From Chloroflexota bacterium (GTDB taxonomy: Bacteria > Chloroflexota > Limnocylindria > Limnocylindrales > CSP1-4), in assembly GCA_021789355.1 (NCBI GenBank), contig JAJYJR010000024.1, positions 1 to 22,579 of the forward strand: a stretch of DNA of 22,579 nucleotides. Reading direction: 5' to 3'. Shown here one piece after another: positions 1-7,988 of the stretch (positions are counted from its first letter, which is position 1; every line of letters starts with the position of its first letter). A model generated the notes under the pieces. It was not told the origin of the DNA. It was given only the letters and a program-made list of their open reading frames with translations, and ran no database searches. A program made the position numbers and the translations under genes.

Positions 1-77
1 TCGGGGCGTCGGACCTGCCCTACTACTACGAGGGCGACGAAATCGGAGACGGTCAGCCCGAGGCCTTCAGCCGCTGA
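1..77 (+). CDS. C-terminal end of an unidentified protein (partial)
   Basis: An open frame enters from the left edge in frame 3 and ends at TGA 75-77. The 24 visible residues end DLPYYYEGDEIGDGQPEAFSR. The tyrosine/acidic composition and GC-rich third positions look like real coding sequence rather than a shadow frame. It converges on the minus-strand gene ending at 67 and overlaps it by 11 bases. Too little is visible to name a family. Confidence 0.5.
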   Translation, partial: GASDLPYYYEGDEIGDGQPEAFSR

Positions 78-321
78 ATCCCTCGCGGCGCGAATCGGCC
101 ACCGCTTCCTCGACGGCAGCGATCGCCTCGGCCCGCGTCGGCCCGACCTGGTAGTCGTTGATCGTCGCCTTGCCCGGATCGTCCTCGGCGTGCGTCGTGA
201 TGGCGATCTGGTAGACCACATCGGTGCGCTGCCAGAGGACGATCTCGCGGACCATGACGGGCTCGGGGTTCGAGCGGCGGAGCGTGACGCGGCGGATGAC
301 GACCGTGCGGTGGCCGGTCAT
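67..321 (-). CDS. Small hypothetical protein, second of a coupled pair
   Basis: An 84-residue protein with no membrane segment or signal peptide. The N-terminal half is basic and beta-like (TVVIRRVTLRR, then DVVYQIAITTHAED). It ends in an alanine/glutamate-rich helix, AEAIAAVEEAVADSRREGF. Its ATG lies inside the stop region of the upstream gene in a 4-base overlap at 318-321, so translation is probably coupled. The C-terminal helix and its REGF ending resemble the AQGF ending of the upstream gene, which suggests two diverged copies of one small strand-plus-helix fold. I do not recognise a family. Function is unknown. Confidence 0.6.
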   Translation of the reverse strand: MTGHRTVVIRRVTLRRSNPEPVMVREIVLWQRTDVVYQIAITTHAEDDPGKATINDYQVGPTRAEAIAAVEEAVADSRREGFSG

Positions 322-566
322 CGGGCTGGCCTGAAGCCCTGCGCCTCGCGCTCGCGGATGGCTTCCTGATAGCGCTGCTCGGCGTCATCTCGCGACAGTC
401 CGCTTGCGATCGTTACGATCGTGCCCCGCCGATAGCCCGACCCGTCGATGTCACCCACCACTTCCTCGACCGCGAAGCCGGGGTCCTTGTCGTAGATCGA
501 CAGGTGCGAGAGCGGCCGGAGGCCGTTCCCGGGCTTCTCCATGTAGATGCTCACAAGTGCGGGCAA
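318..566 (-). CDS. Small hypothetical protein, first of a coupled pair (TTG start)
   Basis: An 82-residue protein. I place the start at the TTG 564-566 because a perfect AGGAGG sits nine bases upstream. The in-frame ATG eight codons further in has no such site. The order is a short N-terminal strand, a DKDPGFAVEEVVGDIDGSGYRRGTIV core of likely beta strands, and a charged C-terminal helix DDAEQRYQEAIREREAQGF. That helix resembles the end of the downstream gene. No membrane segment is visible. The pair forms a two-gene operon overlapping by four bases. Its function is not recognisable. Confidence 0.65.
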   Translation of the reverse strand: MPALVSIYMEKPGNGLRPLSHLSIYDKDPGFAVEEVVGDIDGSGYRRGTIVTIASGLSRDDAEQRYQEAIREREAQGFRPAR

Positions 567-575
567 CGTCCTGAT

Positions 576-581
576 CCTCCT
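576..581 (-). promoter_or_regulatory. Ribosome binding site deciding a TTG start
   Basis: The minus strand reads AGGAGG, then nine bases, then TTG at 566-564. This is the strongest Shine-Dalgarno match near the gene and favours TTG over the downstream ATG at 542. Confidence 0.6.
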
Positions 582-752
582 GGCTCTTCGATCAGATCAA
601 GCGTCGTGGTGTCCATCAGCTTCGTCAAGTTCCCGGCCCCCGACCGCTGCTGCAGCCGTCGCCTGACACTACTACTTCTGGGGGTTCCTGTGTTAGCGAC
701 CCAAGCCTCTTGCCGGTTGACCGAGACCCGAGAATCAGAGCGAAGGCGGGGA

Positions 753-1079
753 ATGAGCAGACAGAACCTCTGGCTCCTCGGCGCGGCGCTCGGGATCGCG
801 ACCGTGCTGGCGTCGAACCTGATGTTGCTGGGGGGGATCGGGGTCGCTCTGTTGGTGATTCCGCTGGCCCGGCGAACCGGCGGCGTCGCCGCCATCTCTG
901 GAGAACTCACGGCGTTCGGCGCGCTCTGGCTCGCCCTGATCGTTCAAGCGGCGTCCGGCGGCACGCAGGACAACGCGACGTTCTGGGCCGCAGTCGGCGC
1001 TGTGCCGCTGGTGATCGGGATCATGCTGCTCGTTTGGACCCTTGGCGTGCCCCACCGGCGGCCAGACGGCGCGAGCTGA
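753..1079 (+). CDS. Small three-helix membrane protein
   Basis: A 108-residue protein that I start at ATG 753 (MSRQNLWLLG), preceded by a purine-rich GGCGGGGA. The longer open frame upstream has no credible coding character. Two hydrophobic helices fill roughly residues 7-37 (LWLLGAALGIATVLASNLML, then GGIGVALLVIPLA). A third lies around 46-67, and a last one around 78-98 (AAVGAVPLVIGIMLLVWTLG), so three or four membrane passes are likely. Basic residues ARR after the second helix suggest a cytoplasmic loop. It stands alone between two non-coding stretches. The family is not recognised; it is an integral membrane protein of unknown function. Confidence 0.6.
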   Translation: MSRQNLWLLGAALGIATVLASNLMLLGGIGVALLVIPLARRTGGVAAISGELTAFGALWLALIVQAASGGTQDNATFWAAVGAVPLVIGIMLLVWTLGVPHRRPDGAS

Positions 1080-1377
1080 TCAGGCGGCTCCGCCCGTCCG
1101 ACTGCCGAAAGCGGTGGTGCTCTCGGGCCACCGCCCAAAGCCGTGCTGGCGTGCCCCCACGCCACGGGCATCATCAGCGTTCATCCCCAGCCTCGCGGCG
1201 CACAGCGCCAACACCTCGCAACCGGAACCCGGCGAAGATCCATTCGGGAGTCCGTCCTCACCCGGTCCTCCTACCGCCGCGCGCTGCGCCTCGCCTACGG
1301 CCGCATCGCGGGCACCCGCAGGCACCCGACACTGCAGGCAGCATAGGTCCGCCAGACACCCGAAACGCCGATAGCCG
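1080..1377. other. Non-coding stretch between convergent genes
   Basis: About 300 bases lie between a plus-strand and a minus-strand gene that converge. Frames on both strands are open only because of high GC and give Pro/Ala/Arg-rich nonsense. Short imperfect repeats of GGCACCCG occur around 1311-1328. I see no clear hairpin followed by T residues and no RNA gene. Confidence 0.4.
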
Positions 1378-4028
1378 CTACTCGCCGCGGAGGATCGTCG
1401 CCGGCACGGCCCGAAGCGCGAGCAGCGCCGGACCAACTGCCGCCGCTGCGGTCCCGACGAGCGAGGCCCCAAGCGCGATCGAGGCGCCGAGTTCGGCGGC
1501 GCCCGAGCTGGCATGCAGGAGCTGGGCGACCAGGAGGACCGCGGCCGCACCGGCGCAGCCGCCCAGCAGGCCGAGCGCGAGCGCCTGGGTGACGAGGAAC
1601 TGAACGACGAGCCCGGGTGACCAGCCGATCGCGCGCAGGGTAGCGAACGCCACCTCGCGACGCAGATAGCCCAGGCTCACGATCTCGCCGGCGGCGAGGG
1701 CACCGACGCCGAGCGTCAGCCCCGCGATGACCAGATGGAAGGGTCGCACCTGGGCCCCGAGGTAGATCCCGAGGACGGTCGTGTCGAGCCGGCCGTTGAG
1801 GGCCAGCGCGATGAGCGCGACCGATCCCACGAGCACGGCCCCGAGCGCGATGGCGAGGACCCCGAGGGCGGCCTCCACGCGCCGCGGCCCGAGGAGATCG
1901 CGGATCGCGAGCCAGGTCAGCCAGCGGATCGGCCGGCTCCGATGTGCGGGCTCGAGTCCCGCGAGCTGACCCACAGCGGGGCCGCGCAGCATGAGAAGTG
2001 CAGGCACGAGGCCCGCGATGGCGGCGACGGCCAGCGCAAGCGGGATGGCGCCGGCCAGCTGCCAAGGGGCCAGCACGAGTCCCAGCGGCAGCAGCGCGAG
2101 GGTCAGCAGCGTGGCGACGATCCCCACCGCCAGCCCGAGCACGAGCATCTCGGCCTCGACGAGCCAGGCGATGCGGGCCCCCGACCAGCCCACCGCGCGC
2201 AGGGTCGCCAGCTCGGGCGCCCGCTGGCGCACCGCCACGTAGGCCGTGTCGGCCACGAGGAGCACCGCGCCTAGCAGGACGAGCGCGAACAGCGCCAGGT
2301 CCTCGCCTGACACCGCCTCGACGAAGGCGACCGCCACCCCCTTCTTCGACCAGCCCTCCGAGACGGTCAGCGCAGGCCGGCCGAACTGGCCCGCGGGAAG
2401 ATCGACGAGTACCGTGCGCGGCGAGGCGCCCTTGACCACGTCGACCTGGAGCCCCGTGGCGTCCTCGATCTCGGCGGCCACCGCCGCCAGGCGCGCCTCG
2501 GACGCCGATCCCGGCGTCTCGACGCCCTCGACCTTGACCCGGATGGCGCTGATGAAGGCGGCGCCCGGGGCGTTCGTGAAGCGGGCCGGATCCGACAGCC
2601 AGGCGGCGCCGGCGAGCGTGGTCAGCACGAGCGGCGGAGTGTTCACGTAGGAGGCGAGCGAGCGGGTGGGCCCGAGCGTCTGCCCACCGGGGAGCCTCAC
2701 CTGCGGTAGCCCGTACGTCTCGAGGCGCCCACCTGCCAGCGGGTTGAAGCCCGGCACGCAGTCGGGGTTGTACTCGCCCACCGGCGCCCAGCGGCTGAAC
2801 AGCTCCCCGCGTGGTACCTGGTCCTCCCGGCTGACTTGCCGGAACCAGTCGCCGGAGGCCTCGACCGGGGCGAGGTTCTGGAGCTGGCCGTTGGGCTGCC
2901 GCACGACCGAGCTGTTGTAGATGGCGGGATCGGACGGCTGGAGCTGCGCCGCCAGGTGATCGGGGCCAACCTGGCGGTACGTGACCGGACCCGCCGTCCA
3001 GTGCGGCGAGGCGTCGTAGTAATCGGCGTGGGCGATGGTGGCGAGGAAGGCCTGGTAGGCGTCGTTGGCGGTCGCAGTGTGGTTCGCCACCGGGGCCCAG
3101 TCCGCGAGGGCCTCGGGCGCCGCACCCCGCAGCACCCCGGCAGGGTCGGCGGCCCGCTCGGTGGTGATCTGCATCGTCTCGTCGATGAAGCTGCGATCGC
3201 TCACGAGCACCGGGATAGTGAGCTGCGGTCCGGCCGGCGAGGACGCCGTGGCGGGCACGTCGGAGGCGGTCAGGTAGCGGCCCGACACGACGCAGCGATC
3301 GAGGTGCGCGAGCTGCGCCTCGGCGACCGGGTCGACCCCCGCCACCACGATCGGCTCCGACCAACTGAGATCCAGCCCGGGGGTCGAGGAGCGGAAGGCG
3401 CCTTCGAGCGACGCCGACGGGGTCAGGCCGCCCCAGCAGGCGACGGTCGGGGTGCAGGCGATGCGGGCCGTTCCCACCTCCAGCACGGGTGCCGCCGGGG
3501 GACCGATCCGGGTGGCCGCGGGCTGCACGATGCGGCCCTGCGGCGCAGCCACGAGGTACTGGGCGGGCCCGGGCGGGAAATGCGAGAGGCCGGCTTCGCC
3601 CGAGGCCTGGGCACGGAGCCGGAAGACCGTGATGGGCCCCGGGCCGAGCGCGCCCGCGAGGTCCACCGGGAACTCGGCCGGCCACTGCACGAAGCCCACC
3701 ACCGCGATGGGCGCCGCGACGGCCACGTCGGGGACGGCACGGATCGCCGCCAGCTGGGCTTGCGTGATGCCGCCGGTGAGCCCGGAGAGGAAGTTCGGGC
3801 GCACCAGGCCCTCGCTCGCTTCGAGCGCGGTCTGCGAGCCGAGCGGGCGCACGAGGATGTCGTACGGGGTATTCCAGGCCTGGGCGATGTCGCCCGAGAG
3901 CACTGCCTGCGTGGTGCGCGACACGCCGGCCAGCACGAGGAATCCCGACACGGCCGTCAGGAGCCCGCCGCTGCCAGCACGGTGGCCACCCGTCGCGCGA
4001 GCAGCCCGCGCGTGGCCAGCCGGATCAT
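1378..4028 (-). CDS. FtsX-family ABC transporter permease, probably frameshifted near its N-terminus
   Basis: The permease partner of the adjacent ATPase, in the FtsX/MacB superfamily of exporters. The natural start is ATG 4028-4026, which overlaps the ATPase stop in an ATGA. That frame gives MIRLATRGLLARRVATVLAAAG and then a premature TGA near 3957. The continuation LLTAVSGFLVLAGVSRTTQ sits in the next frame and stays open to 1378. Supplying one base, probably a G in the GGCGGG run near 3960, makes 884 codons. The product then has one N-terminal helix, an ectodomain of about 500 residues with several cysteines, and two FtsX modules. Each module carries an AxLRAxGWS motif (ATLRAVGWS, ATLRAIGWS). 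The protein ends PATILRGE, typical of the family. The missing base may be a sequencing error or a true recent mutation. Confidence 0.85.
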
Positions 4029-4777
4029 CGCTCCTCCAGCGCCCGGACCTCGAGCGGCCCCGGCCGATCGAGGCGCTGTTCGCCGTCGACCCGTCCGCCC
4101 ACCAGGCGCACGACCCGCTCCGCGAAGGCGGCCACCGCCGGATCGTGGGTGCACACCACGATCGTGAGCTCATGCTCGCGGCGCACCCGCTCGAGCAGGC
4201 CGATGAGCTCCTCGGTGGTGCCCGCATCGAGGTTGCCTGTCGGCTCGTCGGCGAGGAGGAGCTCGGGCTGTCCCATGAGCGCCCGGGCAAGACCGACCCG
4301 CTGGCGCTCGCCGCCCGAGAGGCGCGACGGTGGGGCGTCGAGGCGCTCGCCCAGGCCGAGCTCGATCAGGAGCCGCCGGGCTTCGGCCTGCAGGTCGCGC
4401 CAGTGTCCGAAGGGAAGACGCGCGGCCACCAGGTTCTCCAGCGCGGTCAGTCCGGAGAGGAGATGGGGGTCTTGGAAGACCAGGCCGAGACGGTGGGCAC
4501 GGAAGTCGGCGAGCTCGCGTTCGGACGCCCCGTCGATCCGCGTGCCCAGCACGGTGATCGTGCCGTCGGTCGGCCGATCGAGCCCGGACACGAGGTTGAG
4601 GAGCGTGGTCTTGCCCGAGCCCGACGGCCCGGTGATCGCGACCGTTTCGCCGCGAGCGACGCGGAGATCGACCTGCGCGAGCGCCGCCACGCTGCTGCCG
4701 CCGCTCGTGTACGTGCGCGAGACGCCGTCGAGCGCGATCGCGGGCAGGCGCTCAGGCAAGCTCAGCGGCACGCTCAT
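4025..4777 (-). CDS. ABC exporter ATP-binding protein (LolD/MacB-type)
   Basis: A 250-residue ATPase that powers the FtsX permease encoded just downstream. All nucleotide-binding motifs are visible: Walker A GPSGSGKT at about 50-57, the Q-loop glutamine in LVFQDP at about 102, signature LSGGERQR at 153-160, Walker B LLLADEP with the catalytic Glu at about 178 followed by TGNLD, and the switch histidine in CTHD at about 211. LADEPTGNLD is characteristic of the MacB/LolD/FtsE branch that pairs with FtsX-fold permeases. Its start overlaps the end of the PadR gene by 26 bases and its stop overlaps the permease ATG by four, so all three are co-translated. The substrate cannot be read from the sequence. 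Confidence 0.93.
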   Translation of the reverse strand: MSVPLSLPERLPAIALDGVSRTYTSGGSSVAALAQVDLRVARGETVAITGPSGSGKTTLLNLVSGLDRPTDGTITVLGTRIDGASERELADFRAHRLGLVFQDPHLLSGLTALENLVAARLPFGHWRDLQAEARRLLIELGLGERLDAPPSRLSGGERQRVGLARALMGQPELLLADEPTGNLDAGTTEELIGLLERVRREHELTIVVCTHDPAVAAFAERVVRLVGGRVDGEQRLDRPGPLEVRALEER

Positions 4778-5297
4778 CCGTCGGCCTCACGCGCGGTCGG
4801 GCGACGATCTTGTCGAGATGGCCGCGCAGTCCCTCCAGCCAGCGGAGCTGCCCCTCGACGGCGCGGATCTCGGCGTCGCGGGCCTCGGCGCGGAAGCCGC
4901 CGGCATCGTCGGCGCGGGCGCCCCGCAGGCGGTGCAGGGCCGCGGTGCGCTCCTCGATCATCGTGCCGAGCAGCACCGGCATGCGGTCCGGGACGACCAG
5001 GCGCGCCACCGCCAGGCGGACCACGAGCTCGTGGGCCGGGCCGCCCGCCAGCCACGCCTCCGCGGCCTGCCGGCCCGCATCGGTCAAGGTGAGGCGTTGG
5101 CGGTCGGGACGCGTCTCCTGCCGGACGCGCTCGCTCGTTACCAGCCCGTCGCGGTGCATGCGTCCGAGCGTCAGGTACACCTGGGCGGGGCGCGTCACCC
5201 AGGTTGAGCCGAGTTCCGCCTCCAGGGTGGCGTCCAACTCATATCCATGGCTCGGCCCGGCGAGCAGGAGCGCCGCGAGGGCACCCGATAGACTCAT
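4752..5297 (-). CDS. PadR-family transcriptional regulator
   Basis: A 181-residue regulator. The N-terminal winged helix-turn-helix shows PadR hallmarks: SGALAALLLAGPSHGYEL at the start, LGSTWVTRPAQVYLTLGRMHRDGLV as the recognition and wing region at about 29-54, then TLTDAGRQAAEAWL. A C-terminal helical half (about 85-170) resembles the PadR dimerisation domain. It heads an operon with an ABC ATPase and an FtsX permease, the usual setting in which PadR proteins repress an efflux system and respond to a drug or peptide. Autoregulation is likely but not shown. A TATAGT box lies about 60 bases upstream of the ATG. Confidence 0.9.
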   Translation of the reverse strand: MSLSGALAALLLAGPSHGYELDATLEAELGSTWVTRPAQVYLTLGRMHRDGLVTSERVRQETRPDRQRLTLTDAGRQAAEAWLAGGPAHELVVRLAVARLVVPDRMPVLLGTMIEERTAALHRLRGARADDAGGFRAEARDAEIRAVEGQLRWLEGLRGHLDKIVARPRVRPTDERAAELA

Positions 5298-5685
5298 CGT
5301 CGGCTCAACCCTGAGTGCGACCGACGGTGGTCCACGAAGGCAGTGGTCATCCGTTGACTATACAGCTGATGTCTATGTCGATGCGCTCACTCCGTCCCCC
5401 CGCGGAAGTTCACGAAGAGCGCCGCGAGCGTGCCGACTACCGCCACACGGTGGGGGCATGCCATGTCACTGGCAAGGCCATCTCGCTCCCGGACGACCGC
5501 CCGACGATGGATCGTCTGCAGCCGTGGCCGGACCGCCCGAATCTCTGGCCGTACGCCCGTCATGGCGGTTCACACTGGCGCCGCGCGGCGTCGACCTCGG
5601 CAAGCGACCGGGACTTGCGCTCTGCGCGACGCTGCATACAGTCGGTTACGGAGTCGCCAACCTCATCTGTGTTGGGTAGTTCCGC
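5298..5685. other. Gene-poor stretch with probable gene debris
   Basis: About 390 bases between the padR start and a truncated permease. Besides the candidate promoter, the minus strand between about 5445 and 5383 reads VAVVGTLAALFVNFRGGTE followed by TGA. This looks like the last helix and tail of a membrane transporter, but it has nothing coherent upstream. I read it as decayed sequence. No RNA gene or terminator is evident. Confidence 0.3.
5350..5385 (-). promoter_or_regulatory. Candidate promoter/operator of the padR-ABC operon
   Basis: An AT-rich island in GC-rich surroundings. On the minus strand TATAGT (5362-5357) matches five of six bases of a -10 box and would start transcription about 50 bases before the padR ATG. 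No good -35 is present at normal spacing. Overlapping it is an imperfect inverted repeat, ATACA/TGTCTAT around 5360-5376, which could be a PadR operator. It was judged by eye only. Confidence 0.35.
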
Positions 5686-5946
5686 ATGCTCTTATCGATA
5701 GGGGTATACGCGCCGGAGTCGGTGAGATCTGGTCTACTCGGTTACATCTCGCCGTTCAGCCCGGCGACCCACGTGCTCGAAGCGGTGCGGGCCGGCCTCA
5801 TCAGCGGCACCCCGGTCACCGCGCTCCTCGACCAGGCCGCGGTCCTCGTCGCGATGGGCATCGTGCTGATCCCCATGGGCATGTGGGTGTTCGGTCGCGC
5901 GGAGCTGTACGCGAAGCGCACCGGCCGGCTCAAGCGAGTCGGGTGA
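5686..5946 (+). pseudogene. C-terminal remnant of an ABC-2 type transporter permease
   Basis: Only 86 residues remain. The stretch from about residue 18 (LLGYISPFSPATHVLEAVR) to the end GRAELYAKRTGRLKRVG matches the last amphipathic segment, final membrane helix (VLVAMGIVLIPMGMWVFG) and basic tail of ABC-2 permeases, which normally run 240-300 residues. An in-frame TAG lies at 5677-5679, immediately before the ATG, so the first five helices are missing. No ATP-binding partner lies next to it. It is probably a truncated, non-functional relic, although expression of the stub cannot be excluded. Confidence 0.7.
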
Positions 5947-6145
5947 CGGGGGTGGAGAACGACCGCGCGGGACAGCCGGACGACATTGCCGCCCCGGCTG
6001 TCCCAGCCCGACCCCCATCCCTCGTGCGCCTGGCCTGGCGCACGGGCAATGCTTGGCGAGGGACTGGCCCCCGAGTGCCGAATGGTGCGGTTCCTTGGCG
6101 CCGCCTCCACGATCGGGCCCCGGGACGCCGCGCGGCTAGAGCCTG

Positions 6146-6874
6146 TCAGTTCCGTGCGGCCGATGGTACGGGTCTCCCGACCCGGACGGCGAGCCACGTG
6201 AGCATGAGACCAGGCGCCGTCCAGAGCCCTACGAGGTGCACGGCCGGCAGGGCGAGGATCGTGAGCGCCAGCGCCAGGATGACGAGCACCAACCATGCCG
6301 CTCGCCACGGCGCACGGACGTGGATCGCTGCGGCGAGCGGCAGTAGGCCGAAGAGCACCGCGATCGCCACGAGGAGCCCGGCCATCGCCGGCGACATCCC
6401 GGCCTGTAGCAGGCCCACCTGCGGCGGGATGTCGAACGGGCCGTTCGGCCCAACACCCGATGTCGCCGTTTCGTACAGCGGACCCGAGACCGCGATCGCC
6501 AGCCCCAGCCAGCCGACGACCGTCGCCGCCAGCGCCGCGCCGAGCTCGTGCGCGTCGCGATCGGCCGGCAGCGCGGGCAGGTGGATGGTCAGCCCGGCCG
6601 CGTCGCAGGCCGCGAAGGCGATCACCGCGGGCAGCACGTACCAGCCGCCCTCGAACACTGAGACGACGCAGATGCCTGCGAAGAACAGGTCGCCGGCGAG
6701 ACGGACAGTCCGCCGGTCGGTCGCCGCCAGCGCGGTCCGGTACAGGACGAGCACGACCGTCCACAGGACGATCAGCCAGAGCCCACCCTCGGGCCACAGC
6801 CTCGCCTCGACGTAGCCGAGCGCGGCCTCGGCGACGAGCCAGGGCACCCAGGGCAGGACCAGGCGAACCGCCAT
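6146..6874 (-). CDS. Polytopic membrane protein of unknown function
   Basis: A 242-residue protein, started at ATG 6874 with a weak AAGG upstream. The longer open frame extending to 7351 is Arg/Ser-rich shadow sequence. Six or seven hydrophobic segments are visible: about 5-21, 30-50, 61-80 (AGDLFFAGICVVSVFEGGWY), 80-92, 112-130 (AALAATVVGWLGLAIAVSGP), 160-184 and 190-215. Loops are short except one at about 130-158 (ETATSGVGPNGPFDIPP). There are no nucleotide-binding motifs, metal-binding clusters or transporter signatures. It stands alone, back-to-back with the first sigma operon. I do not recognise the family. Confidence 0.65.
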   Translation of the reverse strand: MAVRLVLPWVPWLVAEAALGYVEARLWPEGGLWLIVLWTVVLVLYRTALAATDRRTVRLAGDLFFAGICVVSVFEGGWYVLPAVIAFAACDAAGLTIHLPALPADRDAHELGAALAATVVGWLGLAIAVSGPLYETATSGVGPNGPFDIPPQVGLLQAGMSPAMAGLLVAIAVLFGLLPLAAAIHVRAPWRAAWLVLVILALALTILALPAVHLVGLWTAPGLMLTWLAVRVGRPVPSAARN

Positions 6875-7184
6875 CGCGGACCTTAGGATAGGGCAGGGGC
6901 GATAGCGGCAACCGCCGGCAGTCGAGGCGTCCTTCGTCTGCACGAGGCGGCGGTTGCGCCTGGCGCCGAGTATTGAAGCCCGCGAGCCGCCGTGCGTCTC
7001 GCGTGCATGCACCAAGCCGCGTGGCCGGAGGGACGCATCGCCGTGCAGACCGGGACGTCGGAGAGCGGGGTGGCGGTCCCATGCCCTGACGTCACACCGA
7101 TCGTGACCGCGTGTTGAACTCTGAGGGCGGCTCGCACGTCTGGACAGGTGAGGGACACGTCGTCCCGGCCAGCGAGGGGCCAAG
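6875..7184. other. Divergent intergenic region
   Basis: About 310 bases between the minus-strand membrane protein and the first sigma gene. The right end carries the ECF-type promoter described separately. The rest contains only GC-driven open frames and no recognisable RNA gene, repeat array or mobile-element end. Confidence 0.4.
7114..7140 (+). promoter_or_regulatory. ECF-type promoter of the first sigma operon
   Basis: TTGAACT, 16 bases, then CGTC (followed by TGG). The -35 GAAC and -10 CGTC with 17 bases between them fit the known ECF pattern. The same motif occurs before three other genes in this window (11495, 14991 and, on the minus strand, 17131). The predicted transcript start is near 7148, giving a leader of about 38 bases with GAGGGG before the GTG start. 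Confidence 0.65.
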
Positions 7185-7988
7185 GTGGTGGCGCAGGTGA
7201 TCGAGCGTCCAACGCCGGACCGAACGCCTCGGTCGATCGCGCGCGCTCCCTCGGGACCGGCGGCACCGTCGGTCGTCGAGCCGGTGCCTGCGCGACCGGT
7301 GGAGCTGGCGCATCCGAGCGCCATCGGCCGAGCGGAACTGGCCGACCGCATCGAGCGGCGCCTCCCGTCGAGCTACCGCCTGGCGGCGCTGGTCCTGGGC
7401 GACCGCGTGGAAGCGGAGGACGCGACCCACGAGGCCATCCTGTCGGCCTGGGCCCGAGCCCGGACGCTGCGCAACCTCGCGGCGATCGACGCCTGGTTCG
7501 ACCGGATCCTCGTCAACGTCTGCCGCGACCGCCTGCGTCACCACCGGATCCTGCGGTTCGTCGACCTCGAGGCGGCGGCTGATGCTCCTGCGTCCGACGA
7601 GCTCGCGGAGGTGGGGCGGCGCGACGAGATCGCGCACGCCTTCGGCCGCCTCAACGCCGACCAGAAGCTCGCCATGGTGCTCCAGCACTGGGGGGACCGG
7701 TCGACCGACGAGGTCGCCGCAGCGACGGGCACTCGGGCGGGGACGGTCAAGTCCCGGCTGCACTGCGCGCTGCTGGCCATGCGCGAGGCCCTCGACGACG
7801 CCGGCGCCTTCGACGCGCCCGAGGGGAGGACTATCCGATGGCCGGCCAGCGACGGACCGACGACGCGGGACGCGAGCGGAGGCTCCGGGCGTGGCTCGCA
7901 CGCGAGGTGCCCGAACAGGTCCCGGAGTCGCTCTCGGAAACGCTCACCCACCTGCGCACGGGAACCGAGCCCGTGGTCGAGCCCGTGA
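7185..7988 (+). CDS. ECF RNA polymerase sigma factor 1, with a C-terminal run-on
   Basis: A 267-residue sigma-70 family protein. Region 2 spans about 51-118 (SSYRLAALVLGDRVEAEDATHEAI, then DAWFDRILVNVCRDRLR), where core binding and -10 recognition lie. Region 4 spans about 148-202 (LNADQKLAMVLQHW, then GTRAGTVKSRLHCALLAMREAL), containing the -35-binding helix-turn-helix. The start is GTG 7185 or the adjacent GTG 7188; GAGGGG at 7174-7179 suits the second slightly better. The last 49 residues are Arg/Ser-rich and lie wholly inside the next gene in another frame. The usual ATGA stop/start overlap is here ATGG, so the frame reads through to 7988. An ECF-type promoter lies upstream, suggesting autoregulation. 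Confidence 0.85.
   Translation: MVAQVIERPTPDRTPRSIARAPSGPAAPSVVEPVPARPVELAHPSAIGRAELADRIERRLPSSYRLAALVLGDRVEAEDATHEAILSAWARARTLRNLAAIDAWFDRILVNVCRDRLRHHRILRFVDLEAAADAPASDELAEVGRRDEIAHAFGRLNADQKLAMVLQHWGDRSTDEVAAATGTRAGTVKSRLHCALLAMREALDDAGAFDAPEGRTIRWPASDGPTTRDASGGSGRGSHARCPNRSRSRSRKRSPTCAREPSPWSSP

Noticed and set aside
1295..4167. Long open frames of 440-800 residues on both strands across the FtsX gene
   Set aside because: They are Arg/Pro/Gly-rich shadows of a high-GC coding region with no domains or helices; the permease frame alone shows FtsX motifs.
7148..7582. GTG seven bases after the CGTC of the first ECF promoter as a leaderless start
   Set aside because: It is out of frame with the sigma gene and gives low-complexity Gly/Arg sequence; the sigma start at 7185-7190 has a proper GAGGGG site.
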